Origin: Cervus elaphus
Lineage: Eukaryota > Chordata > Mammalia > Artiodactyla > Cervidae
Assembly (NCBI RefSeq): GCF_910594005.1
Contig: NC_057831.1
Span: 46,024,001 to 46,088,000, forward strand
DNA length: 64,000 nt
Reading direction: 5' to 3'
Positions 9,398-20,147 of this stretch are shown one piece after another. The stretch's first letter is position 1; every line of letters begins with the position of its first letter. The notes beneath the pieces were generated by a model. That model did no database searches. It worked only from the letters and a program-made list of their open reading frames with translations, and was not told the origin of the DNA. Made by a program: the position numbers and the translations under genes.

Positions 9398-9500
9398 AAC
9401 TTCCCTGGTAGCTTAGTTGGTAACGAATCTATCTGCAATGCAGGAGACCCTGGTTCGATTCCTGGATTGGGAAGGGTTAGGCTACCCCCTCCAGTAGTTT
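9398..9500 (+). repeat. Bov-tA head fragment
   Basis: ACTTCCCTGGTAGCTTAG to GGTTCGATTCCTGG is the tRNA-like head of a Bov-tA. It is followed directly by a second copy. Confidence 0.8.
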
Positions 9501-9502
9501 TG

Positions 9503-9695
9503 GGCTTCCCTGGTGGCTCAGACGGTAAAGAATCCTCCTGTAATGTGGGAGGCTTGAGTTTGATCCTTGGGTCGGGAAGATCCCCTGGAGGAGGGCATGG
9601 CAACCCACTCCTGTGTTCTTGTCCGGACAGAGGCGCCTGGCGGGCTACAGTCCTTGTGGTCACACAACTGAAGCAACTAAGGATAACACAGTGTA
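9503..9695 (+). repeat. Bov-tA SINE
   Basis: A second Bov-tA head and Bov-A body. The pair may share the GTGTATATAGA (9386-9396) / GTGTATGTAGA (9691-9701) flanks as a single dimeric insertion into the antisense L1 tail. Confidence 0.8.
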
Positions 9696-9713
9696 TGTAG
9701 AACATGAGCTATC

Positions 9714-10395
9714 CATTACCCTTGGATAATGGCCCCCTTGGTAGCTGCTCCCCAAATTGTTCTCCATCTTAAGAAACAATTGTTCTAAAACACCTAAGAT
9801 TTGTTTGTATTTTTTCCTCATTATAACTGAATCACATGCTCCTTGCAATTTTTTTTAAATAAAGAAAAATAGATAAGTATAAATATCACACAAACATATT
9901 TCAGGACTCCACATGATTGAAACACAGTCCAGAAGCCAGAGGTAGTTAACAGATAATGGCAGGTTGAAGAGTCTCAATTCTTAGGGCAACCTGACATTTC
10001 TTCAAGTTCTCTTGCCTCTGCTCTGCAATTTCCTCTCTCTCTGCTGCTCAAATGTCACTGTCTAAATTCTTTATTCCTCATTCTCTTTCCAAACCCAGCC
10101 ACAGCGCTGCCTGCCGGCTAGGGTTTTTCTCTTTCCCTCCCTGTAACGGTCTCAGACTTCCGGAAGTGCCTGCCTGGGACTCGCCTCCCTCCTAACCCTG
10201 TGCTGGTCACGCTGGGTTCCTCGGGTCGGGGAGGGTGGACATGCTGAGGTTCTGGTACAACCCTGCTGCCCTCAGAGGACCGTGTGTGACCCCCTCTGAA
10301 GGCCTTCTCCCACTTCTTGAGAAATCACAGTGGACCTTTTCTGATAAATGAAAAACCCCTCCTCACTACAGAGAAAGGCGAGCATCATGTCTGTG
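9714..10395. other. Unassigned flank
   Basis: No gene or repeat family recognised. An A/T-rich part near 9850-9900 might be an old L1 scrap. Confidence 0.5.
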
Positions 10396-10559
10396 TCTGA
10401 CGAAACTTTCCCTTAGCAAGTCATGGCTGGGTTTGGACAAATAGCTTTTCTGCTTTTATTTCCTCACCTTAAAGTGGGTTAACAGAGGTAACGCCTACCT
10501 CAGAGGAATGCTGGGACATTTCACATCACGGTGTGTTTAAAGTGCACAGTCTAGTGTTT
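10396..10559 (+). repeat. MIR SINE, split by a Bov-tA
   Basis: TTATTTCCTCACCTTAAAGTG and ACGCCTACCTCAGAGGAATG are MIR landmarks. Its tail resumes at 10803 (GGGCTTAGTAAATAATAA) after the inserted SINE. Confidence 0.65.
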
Positions 10560-10570
10560 GGCATGTCATA

Positions 10571-10791
10571 TGTGTGTGCTAAGTCGCTTCAGCCGTGTCT
10601 GACTCTTTGCAACCTGGACTGTAGCCCGCCAGGCCCTTCTGTCCGTGGGATTCTCCAGGCAAGTATGCTGGAGTGGGTTGCCATGCCCTCCTCCAGGGAA
10701 TCTTCCCAACCTAGGGGTTGAACCCTCATCTCTTATGACTCCTGCATTGGCAGGTGGGTTATCTACCACTAGCGCCACCTAGGAAGCCCCT
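10571..10791 (-). repeat. Bov-tA SINE
   Basis: A complete antisense Bov-tA with target duplications GGCATGTCATA (10560-10570) and GGCTTGTCATA (10792-10802), one mismatch apart, inside a MIR. Confidence 0.92.
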
Positions 10792-10886
10792 GGCTTGTCA
10801 TAGGGCTTAGTAAATAATAATATGCCATGTTTCATGTCTACAGAAACATTAAAATCATCTTTAATGCCAGTGCCTCAAGATAATGT

Positions 10887-11149
10887 GGAGAAGGAAATGG
10901 CAACCCACTCCAGTATTCTTGCCTGCAGAATCCCAGGGACAGAGGAGCCTGGTGGGCTGCTGGTTATGGGGTCGCATAGAGTCGGACATGACTGAAGTGA
11001 CTTAGCATGCATGCATGCATTGGAGAAGGAAATGGCAACGCACTCCAGTGTTCTTGCCTGGAGAATCCCAGGGACAGAGGAGCCTGGTGGGCTGCTGTCC
11101 ATGGGGTCGCACAGAGTTGGACACGACTGAAGCGAATTTGCAGCAGCAG
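10887..11149 (+). repeat. Bov-A2 dimer
   Basis: Two Bov-A units in tandem (10887-11010 and about 11021-11149), ending in a CAG-repeat tail. Perfect target duplications CAAGATAATGT flank it (10876-10886 and 11150-11160). Confidence 0.93.
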
Positions 11150-11160
11150 CAAGATAATGT

Positions 11161-11725
11161 TTGTTAAAGATTTGGAGGCTATCTGTCCAGACTTCACCTC
11201 TATACAATTAAAAAGAACAAACAAACCAAATTTGAACTCCTGCCTTATATACAAGATTCATCCTACTTACCATTTTTTGAAAATGTATTTTTAAGTTAGA
11301 ATTTTCCCTCAAAATGAGAAACATGGCTTTTTAGGGTTCTGAAAAAGTTATTTTTTAAACATTTAGGTAAGAACATTAAAAAAGTATTACAACCCCATCA
11401 TCCAGCGAATTTGAAAAGTATTTTGCATACATACTAGTTTGCATATTTATTGTTTTCACTTAGTATTCTTTCATCATCATGTTTCAGTACTTCTCTATGG
11501 TATTATTTTCAGGGTTGTCTATTATTTCATTAATAGACACCACTGGTGGCCTGAGGCCTGGGCAAATAGTTTTGCAAAGGATCAGATTCGTTATATAAGG
11601 CTGCTGTTTATTAGTATTGGCCTATTATACTTTTTATCAGCATTTGATATTATTAGCTCACATTTTCAGTTTGTTAATTTAATCATAAAAGGTACCTCAT
11701 GGTTGTTTAAATTTTCATTTTCCCT
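11161..11725 (-). repeat. Unassigned, then old L1 remnant (antisense)
   Basis: The first 230 bases show nothing. From about 11390, AT-rich sequence such as TTTTCACTTAGTATTCTTTC fits the complement of an old L1 3' region, which seems to resume at 12170-12300 beyond a younger L1 tail. Confidence 0.45.
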
Positions 11726-12165
11726 TTTAATGGATATATAGTTGATTTACAGCATTACATTAATTTCAGGTGTACTGCATAGCGAGGCAATATTTTTATT
11801 GATTATAATTCCTTTATAGTTATTATAAAATATAGGCTGTATGCCCTATGTTTTACATCACATCCTTGTATCTTATTTATTTTCTACCTGGCTGTTTGTA
11901 TCTCTTAACCCCCTACCCCTATCTTGCTCCTCTCCCTACCCTTTTTCCCACTGGTAACCACTAGTGTGTTCCCTGTATCTGTGAGTCTGTTTCTGTTCTA
12001 TTACATTTATCCACTTTTTTATTTTTCTAGATTCCAAATGCTAAGTGAAAACCTACAGTATTTGTCTTTCTCTGACTTACTTCACTAAGCATAATACCCT
12101 CCAGGTCCTTCCATGTCGTTGCTAAACGGCCAATTTTCATTCCTTTTTATGACTGAGTAAGATAA
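11726..12165 (-). repeat. L1 3' end, antisense
   Basis: ATGGATATATAGTTGATTTAC, a CCCCTATCTTGCTCC region and TTCTCTGACTTACTTCACTA are the complement of an artiodactyl L1 3'UTR. Decayed flanks AATTTTCAT / AATTTGCAT may be its target duplication. Confidence 0.7.
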
Positions 12166-12299
12166 TTTGCATGTCTTTTATTACCAAAGATGCTCCATAT
12201 TTTCCATGGGTTTATTTACTAGTTGTATTTCTTCTTCTGTCACTTGTATAAACCTAGGATAAGCCAGAGCATTTTTTATGAATGGTTTATGTGCTTTGC

Positions 12300-12640
12300 C
12301 TATTTCTTTGCTAAACCAATGAATATTTATTGAACACCTAGTATGTGCCAGGAACTGATGTAGGTACTGTTCACAGCAGTGAGTAAAACAAGTCCCTCCC
12401 TTAACTGAGCCCCCATCCTAGTGAGGGACACACATAAACATGGAAGTAAATAGATAATATTTACATAATATCAGATAGTATATTAGTTCTTTGCAGGGAA
12501 ACAAAGCCAGATGAGGGGATGCAGAGTGATGGGTGACCAGAGAAGTTCTGAGGTGGTGTCATTTGAGCAGAGATCTAAATGAACTGAGTCTCATGACTAT
12601 CTGGGAAAAGAACATTCCACATAGGGTATTTACTGCCACT
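12300..12640 (-). repeat. L2 3' end, antisense
   Basis: ATATTTATTGAACACCTAGT, then ATGTGCCAGGAACTG and the GAGTAAAACAAGTCCCTCCC region match the complement of the L2 end. Confidence 0.6.
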
Positions 12641-12739
12641 TTAAAATGTTTTTCTCATCACTTGACAGGAAAGCTACCTAAAGAGTTGACAATGATATTT
12701 CATTCACAATTTACTGTCATAAACTGCTGTGTGTAGCAC

Positions 12740-13200
12740 AGACTACATCCCTTTTCCCCCTTCTTATATATAATTGGAGCTCCAATTTTTAATTGGGCGC
12801 ATGGCTGCCTAGAATTTATGTTATATATTTCCAGCCTTCTTTGCAGCTAGATGTAGTTCTATGATAAGGTCTGGCCAGTGGGGAATAGGCAGAAATGAAT
12901 ATGCGGCTCCTGAGAAGCATCTTTGCAGAGAAGGAGCATACTCTTTTCTTTCCTTTTCATCTTTCCTCTGACTAGAATGAAGATATGAGCACTGGAGCTG
13001 AAGCAGTCATTTTGTACCCTGAGACAAGTGCCAAAGTTGAATGTAGCTGAAACCTGGATACTAACAGAAACGTGGATCCCTGATGGTCTTAGAATTTATA
13101 TACTAGCCAGCCCTGGACTGCTTCCAAAGAAAAATACATTTATTTTATTAAGCCAATGTTATCATTATTAATATTTTTGCCATTTGCAACCTAATCCTAA
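12740..13200 (+). repeat. Ancient LTR-like remnant
   Basis: GATAAGGTCTGGCCAGTGGG, a CCCTGGACTGCTTCC block and TTATTAAGCCAATGTTA form a pattern shared with other old mammalian LTR remnants. The family is not named with confidence. Confidence 0.35.
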
Positions 13201-13725
13201 CTAAAACAGTGTGGAGTAGAGTCTGCATATTTAATTTATGATCTTTTCTCACATGATTCTTCAACTGCACTCAGGATGCATCATGGTAGCGGTCATACAC
13301 ATGCTCATATTTTCTCGCCCCTAGTGTATCTGATTCCTTCCCACCTAGTCAGGGTCTACTGTTCTTCAGGGCCCAACTGCATCCTGTCTCCAAACAGCCT
13401 TCTCCAGTTTACAGCCCTCCTGGCTCTGCCTTTTCTTTTAAATGTCAGAGTCCTTTTCACTGATTCCACTCTCTGGGACTCAATCAAATGGGCCTATTCT
13501 TTCTCAGGTTGAAGATAAATTTCTGCCCCATTATTCACGTCCCTCCATCTCCACTGCTCTGGCCTGGTCCATGTGACCCTTAACTGAAGTCCCTACCTTC
13601 CCTTTGACTTCTTCCATCCCTTTTCCATATAAAGGAATAGGATGATTTTCCTTTTGTCTGGAAAAGTGGTGGTTTCAAAACAGAGGAGGATACTATTATC
13701 TACCTAAAACTCTCCAGCCCAATCC
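13201..13725. other. Unassigned flank, possibly L2-derived
   Basis: CT-rich text with GCCTTCTCCAGTTTACAG and CCTCCCTCC-like words hints at L2 but is not conclusive. Confidence 0.35.
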
Positions 13726-13729
13726 AGAA

Positions 13730-14215
13730 TGGGTAGACTCCGACTCTCTCCCTGGCTTCATCTTACACTCTTCTCCACCCGCTCCCTGACTCTGTGTACC
13801 AGATGCACTTTCTTCTCCCCGCTGTGCCATGCTCCTGGCCCACTCTCTTCCCCAGCACCTTTGCCCACTTTGTTCCCTCTGCCCGGGCTGTTCTTTCTGC
13901 CTGTTATCTCACCCTTACTAATCCCCACCCACTGATGCCACCTTCATAGGGAAATCTCCCCTGGACCCAGACTCGAATGCATTTCCCTGTTGGATGTTTG
14001 TATAGCCCACAGGTCTCATCTTTCACTTACTACGCACTTATTGTGGTTTGTGATGTTACATTTGTCTGGTTGCTGGATCATCATGGGTCTCCCCATTAGC
14101 CTGAAGGTCCACAAAGTCCAAGGTTGTGTCTTTTTTGCACATTGCTATAGTAACTCCTCAATCCTCAATCAAAGGATCCAGCACTGTTCCTCATAAAACC
14201 TCAAGAAGTAATAAT
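13730..14215 (+). repeat. L2 LINE 3' region
   Basis: CTGTGCCATGCTCCTGGCCC, GCACCTTTGCCCACTTTGTT and GCCTGAAGGTCCACAAAGTC follow the L2 3' order in the plus direction. Confidence 0.6.
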
Positions 14216-14825
14216 TATCTCTTACTAGAGTTTCCTTTTGCAGATGAGGAAGGTAAGTTGTAAAGAGATTGGAAATGCAGTATCAGTATTCAGACCCAGG
14301 TAGGATTGGTGCCAAGACCTACACTCATTTCATTCCACGACTACAGTGAAAATACCACCTAACAATTCTCTGAGTCTGATGAGAGCAGGGACCAACAACT
14401 GACTAACTCCCACTTCCTCTGGTCCGCAACACAACTGAGAGGGGCTGTGGGTCGTTAAGGGCATGACTCTCAGAATGGAATTTCATGGTGGATCACAGAC
14501 ACTGGGTGAGATACTCAGCAAGAAGACAGAATAAGCTTATAATTTCCCCACCCTTCCTTAGGATCTCCCAGGACCACTCAGGGCAGGACATCCAGAGATT
14601 AGCATGCCAGGACCCCTGCACATGATCACCCCTGTGTGATCTTCCATGATCTGGCCTCAGTCGAACGCCACTCTTGACCTTCATCGTCTGAATTTCCATA
14701 TCCTCATGAAGTGCTGATTATCATGGGAACCTCACAGAGTCATGAGAGGATCCCATCGGATGGGGTATGTGTATGAAAGTTCTGTCTAAACTCTGGAGAG
14801 ATTGTGTGAGTGGTTAAAACACCAT
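14216..14825. other. Unassigned flank
   Basis: Nothing is recognised except a short MIR-like TTTTGCAGATGAGGAAGG word near 14236. Confidence 0.5.
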
Positions 14826-14829
14826 TACT

Positions 14830-15000
14830 GAGCATGAACTCTCCCTTAGGTGCTTCATTCTACCATTTCTGTTCCTCACACACCGTGTGAGGTGGCTTCT
14901 ATCATTCTATTTTACCCATGAGGGAACTCAGAGTCGTAGGAATTAGATCCGCTGCTCCTCCTTGGAGGGTCCCCCAGTTATGTGCCGGAGTCCTCAAGCA
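14830..15000 (-). repeat. MIR-like, antisense
   Basis: TGTGAGGTGGCTTCTATCAT, ATTTTACCCATGAGGGAACT and CAGAGTCGTAGG follow the complement of the MIR core. Confidence 0.5.
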
Positions 15001-15955
15001 GAGGCACCTGCACCTGATCTCCTAGCTGCCATTTCCCTCCGGACGCCTATCACTTTACCTCCCATCCTAGTCCCACGGTGGGCATGTGCTGCCCACGCAG
15101 CCACTGGAATCCCACCATGAGGCCGCCACCGGCCATGGAAATGATAGTGTTTCCATTTAACCCAGCAGTGGCCAGTGCTTGGGCCAAGATGGGACGCGAA
15201 CACCCAAACGGCTCTGTTTGGATCAGAACCTCAGAAAACCTCCTATGAAAACTGTTCCATCACCTCCAGTCCTCTAATCCCGTCCAACGGCTGCCCTGAT
15301 ACTCCACCTCCTCATCTCCCACTCTCCTGCTGTGCTCCCCCACCCAAAGGCCTTTCACCTCCTGGAGACAAAAGATCATGGCCCGGGAAATCTTAGTGGC
15401 TGCAAAGAGCTGAGTGCGTCTCCCTGAGGTGGTGGGAGGTCTGTGACCAACCTCTGCCAGCTGAATGTCCTGCTCCCTTATTGGCATTATTCTGGAAGAG
15501 GTTCCAGTTATGCCAGCTGCTGCACACCATTAGGTCACTAAAAACCCAAGGTTCACATGCCTCAGAGGTGTGGGGCTCCTGCCACACTGCTCTTCCGGGA
15601 ACCTCTTAGAGAGTCGTGCCTGCTGGTATCTGCTCCACCCACGTGTCCACTTGCTATTTGGGGATTGTGACAGCTACCGAATCCATCAAATGGCCCCAAA
15701 GTGAAAGCCATCGGAAGCACAAGTGGCTTGAAACGTTTAAGCACCATAATGCTGATCTGGCCTCATTACTGCCAAAAGTAGTGTCAGAACAGAACTCTTG
15801 ATATCAGCCCTCTTCATGGCCCGATACACTAAAGGAGAAATGGCAGATTTAAGAATTAAAAGGTATCATTTCTATGCCTGTCAGTAATAAAAGCTTGGGT
15901 TAGAAATTCAGTTATCTTAGAATGGTACTAGCGGTCACAGCATACTTACAGTACT
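15001..15955. other. Unassigned flank
   Basis: No gene or repeat family recognised. The several 60-75 codon frames on both strands have no coding features. Confidence 0.5.
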
Positions 15956-15959
15956 TACA

Positions 15960-16150
15960 CTTCCAGGCTCAAAGCTTACTCTGCAGTGATGTAATTTGCC
16001 TTCCTTCTGGCTCCCCAGAGGAGGGTGGGTGTTCTGAGCTCCCTGAGGGCAGGGCCCTGTAGGACACATTTGCTGCAATTTTATCTCCAGCTGTTCCTGC
16101 AATGTTTAGTGCATTGTAAGCATTCACTAAATGACTGCTAGGTAAATGCG
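15960..16150 (+). repeat. L2 3' end
   Basis: CCTGAGGGCAGGGCCCTGTA, TTTTATCTCCAGCTG and GTGCATTGTAAGCATTCAC are L2 terminal motifs. Confidence 0.55.
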
Positions 16151-16174
16151 TGAACAGATGGAAGGATTCAGTAT

Positions 16175-16516
16175 CAGTTCAGTCGCTCAGTCATCTGACT
16201 CTGCGACCCTATGGACTGCAGCACGCCAGGCTTCCCTGTCCATCACCAACTCCTGGAGCTTTCTCAAACTCATGTCCATCGAGTCGGTGATACCATCCAA
16301 CCATCTCATCCTCTGTTGATGTTATTTAAATGACTCTGATGCTGGGAAAGACTGAGGGTAAGAGGAGAAAGGGCGACAGAGGATGAGATGACTGGATGGT
16401 ATCACTGACTCAATGGACATAAGTTTGAGCAAATTCCGGGAGATTGTGAAGGACAGGGAAGCCTGGCGTGCTGCTATTCAAGGGGTTGCAAAGAGTAGGA
16501 CATGACTGAGTGACTG
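16175..16516. repeat. BovB 3' ends in inverted orientation
   Basis: An antisense BovB end (16175-16315, starting CAGTTCAGTCGCTCAG) is followed by a sense BovB end (16333-16516, ending GACTGAGTGACTG). The same consensus segment of about 140 bases occurs in both arms (second arm about 16376-16516), giving an imperfect palindrome with a loop of about 60 bases. Confidence 0.85.
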
Positions 16517-17160
16517 CACAACAACAAATGTCATTTCACCATTCTTATAGAAAGAAGAAAATTTTGGAGTCTGAAGCTGTGGGATCTTCCAGACTAGATG
16601 GCATCATCTTCTTTACTTTTTTTGTGATATAAATGTTTTGACAACTCAAGTCTCTCACATGAAGGGTTCTTTCCAAGCCATTAAAAATATAGCAACAACA
16701 AAAGCTATCTAATAGCTAACAGATTGACTTCTGCTTCATGAGCTTTATAAACATTGACTCATGTAATCCTCACATTAACCCCTGAGGGAGGAACTACTAT
16801 GACCCCCGTTTTCCAGAGAGGCTGAGCAACTTCCCCCAAGACCAGAACAGAAAAGGAATGCTTTCCACTAAGGTTGTTCCTTACCTTCTTTGGCTCAAAA
16901 ATCCTCCTTTAGAAATCTAAGCTTATGAGTTTCCACGTAAGGGAAAAATGTGCACTCCTCAAAACACACCGTGGTGCACAGTTTCAAAAAGTGTAGGAAT
17001 CTGCCAAAAGCTATTCATAAATTGTAGGTTAATAACCAGTGTGACAATATCCTTAGGCTCTGGGATCAGACACTCGTTGTTTCTTTCTCTTTTTAAAAAG
17101 TATTCATTGTTAATTGAGAACTAATATTGAAATACATGTTCTTTAGCGAAAATCCAAACA
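16517..17160. other. Unassigned flank with a MIR-like piece
   Basis: 16735-16860 (AATCCTCACATTAACCCCTG, CCCCCGTTTTCCAGAGAGGC) is an antisense MIR-like segment. The rest shows nothing. Confidence 0.5.
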
Positions 17161-17164
17161 TCAG

Positions 17165-17374
17165 AATGTGTGCTTAATTGCTCAGTCTTGTCCAACTTTG
17201 CAACCACATGGACTATAGTCCGCCAGGCTCCTCTGTATATAGGGATTTTCCAGGCAAGAACACTGGAGTGGGTTGCCATTCCCTCCTCCAGGGGATCTTC
17301 CCAACCCAGGAATTGAACCCAGGTCTCCTGCATTGCAGGTGGAGTCTTTACCAGCTGAGCCACAACGGAAGCCC
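17165..17374 (-). repeat. Bov-tA SINE
   Basis: An antisense Bov-A body (GGCAAGAACACTGGAGTGGG) and tRNA-like head (GAATTGAACCCAGGTCTCC, ending CGGAAGCCC). Confidence 0.9.
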
Positions 17375-17399
17375 AATGATAATTTAAACTACAAGCCAG

Positions 17400-18255
17400 C
17401 CATCAGAGGTATATCTAAATTTCCTTTGACCAGTTAATTTCAGGTCCCTTCTTAGAAGTAACCATTGCTATCAGTTCACTTTATATCCACTTTCTATACA
17501 TTATATACCTATCTATGTATCCATGGAAATTACTTGGTATGGTTGTGTGTTATCTCGGAATCTACAAGAGCTATATTGTATTGCATCTTTTCCCCCCTGC
17601 AACTTGCTTTTTTTCTCACTTAAGAATCATCTTGGAGGTTTTTCAGCTTGTGTAGATGGGCTGCTGTATCTTTTTAAGCTACTGTGTAGTACTCCACAGT
17701 GTGGACACAGCACACTATTACCATTTTCTTACTAAGTGACTTTAGATTGTTTCTAGATTTTTGCTCTTACAGAGTTGCAGTGCATACATTTATAAATACT
17801 TCTTAAGCATGTAAGAATACCAAAGTCTTGAAGAATACCAAAGTTCTGGGATTACTGGGTCGTAGAATATGTGCATTCTTAAATATAAAAAAAACACCAC
17901 CAAATTTCCCCGGAAAGTGACAGTGCTAATTTGAACCCCTCCAAAAATGTACACAATCCATTATTTATTCACATTCAATAATTACCTTTACCAGTCATTT
18001 CAGTTTTCCCTAATGTGAGAGGTGAACAAAGGTATCTTGTTTTATTTTGCATTTTTGATGACTAGTGATGTTGAACATCATTTTGTATTCTACTAATCAT
18101 TTGTGTTTTTTTTCTCTTGTGAGTTACCTGCCCATTTTTCTATGCATTTTCTTCTTGCCATTGATTTATGAGCTCTCTCTTATATTCTGATACTAAACAT
18201 TTGTTAACCATGTTATAAATATTTTCTCTCCATCTATTTATTGTGAGTGTAATTT
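17400..18255 (-). repeat. Old L1 (L1M-like), antisense
   Basis: CAACTTGCTTTTTTTCTCAC, a GTAGTACTCCACAGTGTGG block, a GGATTACTGGGTCGTAGAAT block and CATGTTATAAATATTTTCTC are successive landmarks of the complement of an old L1 3' region. Confidence 0.65.
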
Positions 18256-18261
18256 ACATAC

Positions 18262-18470
18262 CTGGCTTAAAGTCCTGGCACTAACACTGAATTCTGGATG
18301 ACTTGAAAAAAATACTTACCTCTCTGAGCCTGCAAGTCCTTATCTGTGACATGGAAGTGCCATTCACCTTTAGGGCTGTTGTCAGGATTAAATGAGATAA
18401 TGACTGAAAATTCTTGATTCAGTGCCTGGCATGTAATAAGTGCTCAAACAAGTGCTTATGTAAATATTAT
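18262..18470 (+). repeat. MIR SINE
   Basis: TACTTACCTCTCTGAGCCTG, GTCAGGATTAAATGAGATAA and AGTGCCTGGCATGTAATAAG are well-preserved MIR landmarks. Confidence 0.75.
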
Positions 18471-19446
18471 GAATATTCATTGCTAATATTTAAAAGATTC
18501 CTCCATGAATGAGCAAAAATAATGCCTACCTTCAAACTTTTACCCAGTGTTTTTAGACCTGTTTTCTACAGGAAAAAAAAATGAAAGTCTGAAAGATCTT
18601 TTAGGATGAATGGTGCAAAAACATCACATCAGATTTTTGTTTATAACTTGTATAATAGGTCTGTTTTATTTTCACTTTCAGCCAGTATTGTAGAAATCAA
18701 ACTGTTATCACAGCAAGGGAAAGCCTGAACAGAAGTAAAATTGTTTTTATTGAAAAAAATGTTTAAAGCAAATGTATAAAGACATTTTTCACAACAGCTC
18801 AGAAAGAGGCAGAGACATCCTGTCTTCTTCCCACTGTAACATTACCTACAACATTACTGTTCTTAAAATTACTCATTTGTTCCTATAGATCAAACAGCTT
18901 CTCCTGAATCTGAATGATCATAAGACTATCTGTTTAGCATTACTCTACAGGTCACAGACCAGCTCATGAATTTGATCCCACACACCCTCTGTCCCAGCTT
19001 CTCCATACACTTCTAGAATAGGTAGGACAGGAATAACTATTTCCTCCAAACTTCCAAATAAAGAAACAGAAGTTCTGAGGGCAAAGACGTCTCTGACTTT
19101 CCCAATCTGACTCAGAGTCCACTCCTAGGCACCTGTATCCCTCTGTCAAACCATGTTCAAGTCAAGTATGTAAGTCTTTTCTTCAGTAAATGAGCTCTAA
19201 CATGTTTCTTATGAGCAGAAATTCTACCTTTGGTCTGTGCATCTTTAATACCTGCCTAGCATGAATGCATACATGGATGGATACATGTATGGCATGCATG
19301 CTAAAAAGTGGTACCCAGGTCTCCATAAACCATATGGAGCACTTTTCTATGTGTGTTAGCAAAACTTTTTAATGTATGAGCTGATCATATAGTACAAAAG
19401 ACTTTAGGGGATGTGTGTATAGAGTTTTCTGAAGTTCAGAATATGT
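18471..19446. other. Unassigned flank
   Basis: No gene or named repeat. A short ATGCAT-rich word cluster (GCATGAATGCATACATGGAT) lies near 19260. Confidence 0.5.
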
Positions 19447-19458
19447 ATAGATTCATAT

Positions 19459-19676
19459 GGGCTTCCCAGGTAGCTCAGTGGTAAAGAATCTGCCAGTGAT
19501 GCAGGAAAACACAACTCAAGCTTGATCCCTGAGTTGGAAAGATCCAATGGAGAAGGAAATGGTAGCCTACTTCGGTATTCTTGTCCCTGAAATCCCATGA
19601 ATGGGGGGCCTGTTACGCTACGGTCCATAGGGTTGCAAACAGTCAGACATTATTAACGACTAAATAATAACAACAA
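19459..19676 (+). repeat. Bov-tA SINE
   Basis: Complete Bov-tA with target duplications ATAGATTCATAT (19447-19458) and ATAGCTTCATAT (19677-19688). Confidence 0.92.
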
Positions 19677-19764
19677 ATAGCTTCATATATTCACTCTCAC
19701 AGTCAAGTGACAGAGATATTCAACTGTCACTAAAAACTCCCTCTCGTTGCCTTTTATAGTCACC

Positions 19765-20140
19765 TGGCATCTACTGAGTCTGGTCTGCATCACTAACATT
19801 TTGTCTTTCAGGAATGTCATATAAACGGAATCATACAGTATGAGACTTTGATATTCTTTTCTTTCATTCCGTGTACTGCATTGGGGGTTCGTTCTTGTTA
19901 CATGTATCAATAATTTGTTCCTTGTTTTTGGACTGAGAAATACCCCTTTGGGTGGCTGAACCACAGAGATTTTATCCATTCACCATTAGACTGCTTCCAG
20001 TTTAGGGCATCTATGAGTAGAGCTGCTGTGAACACTGAAGTCCAGGTTTTTATGTTAACCTAAGTTTTCATTTCTCTAGGGCGAATTCCCAGGAATGGTG
20101 CTGCCGAGTCTTATGGTATAAGTGTATGTTTAACTTTTTA
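19765..20140 (-). repeat. Old L1 remnant, antisense, split by a younger L1
   Basis: CATATAAACGGAATCATACA, a GGGTGGCTGAACCACAGAG block and a GAATTCCCAGGAATGGTGC block are typical of the complement of an old L1 3'UTR. The sequence resumes at about 26580 with CACCAAACTGTTTTCCACAG, the next expected segment. Confidence 0.65.
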
Positions 20141-20147
20141 AAAAATT

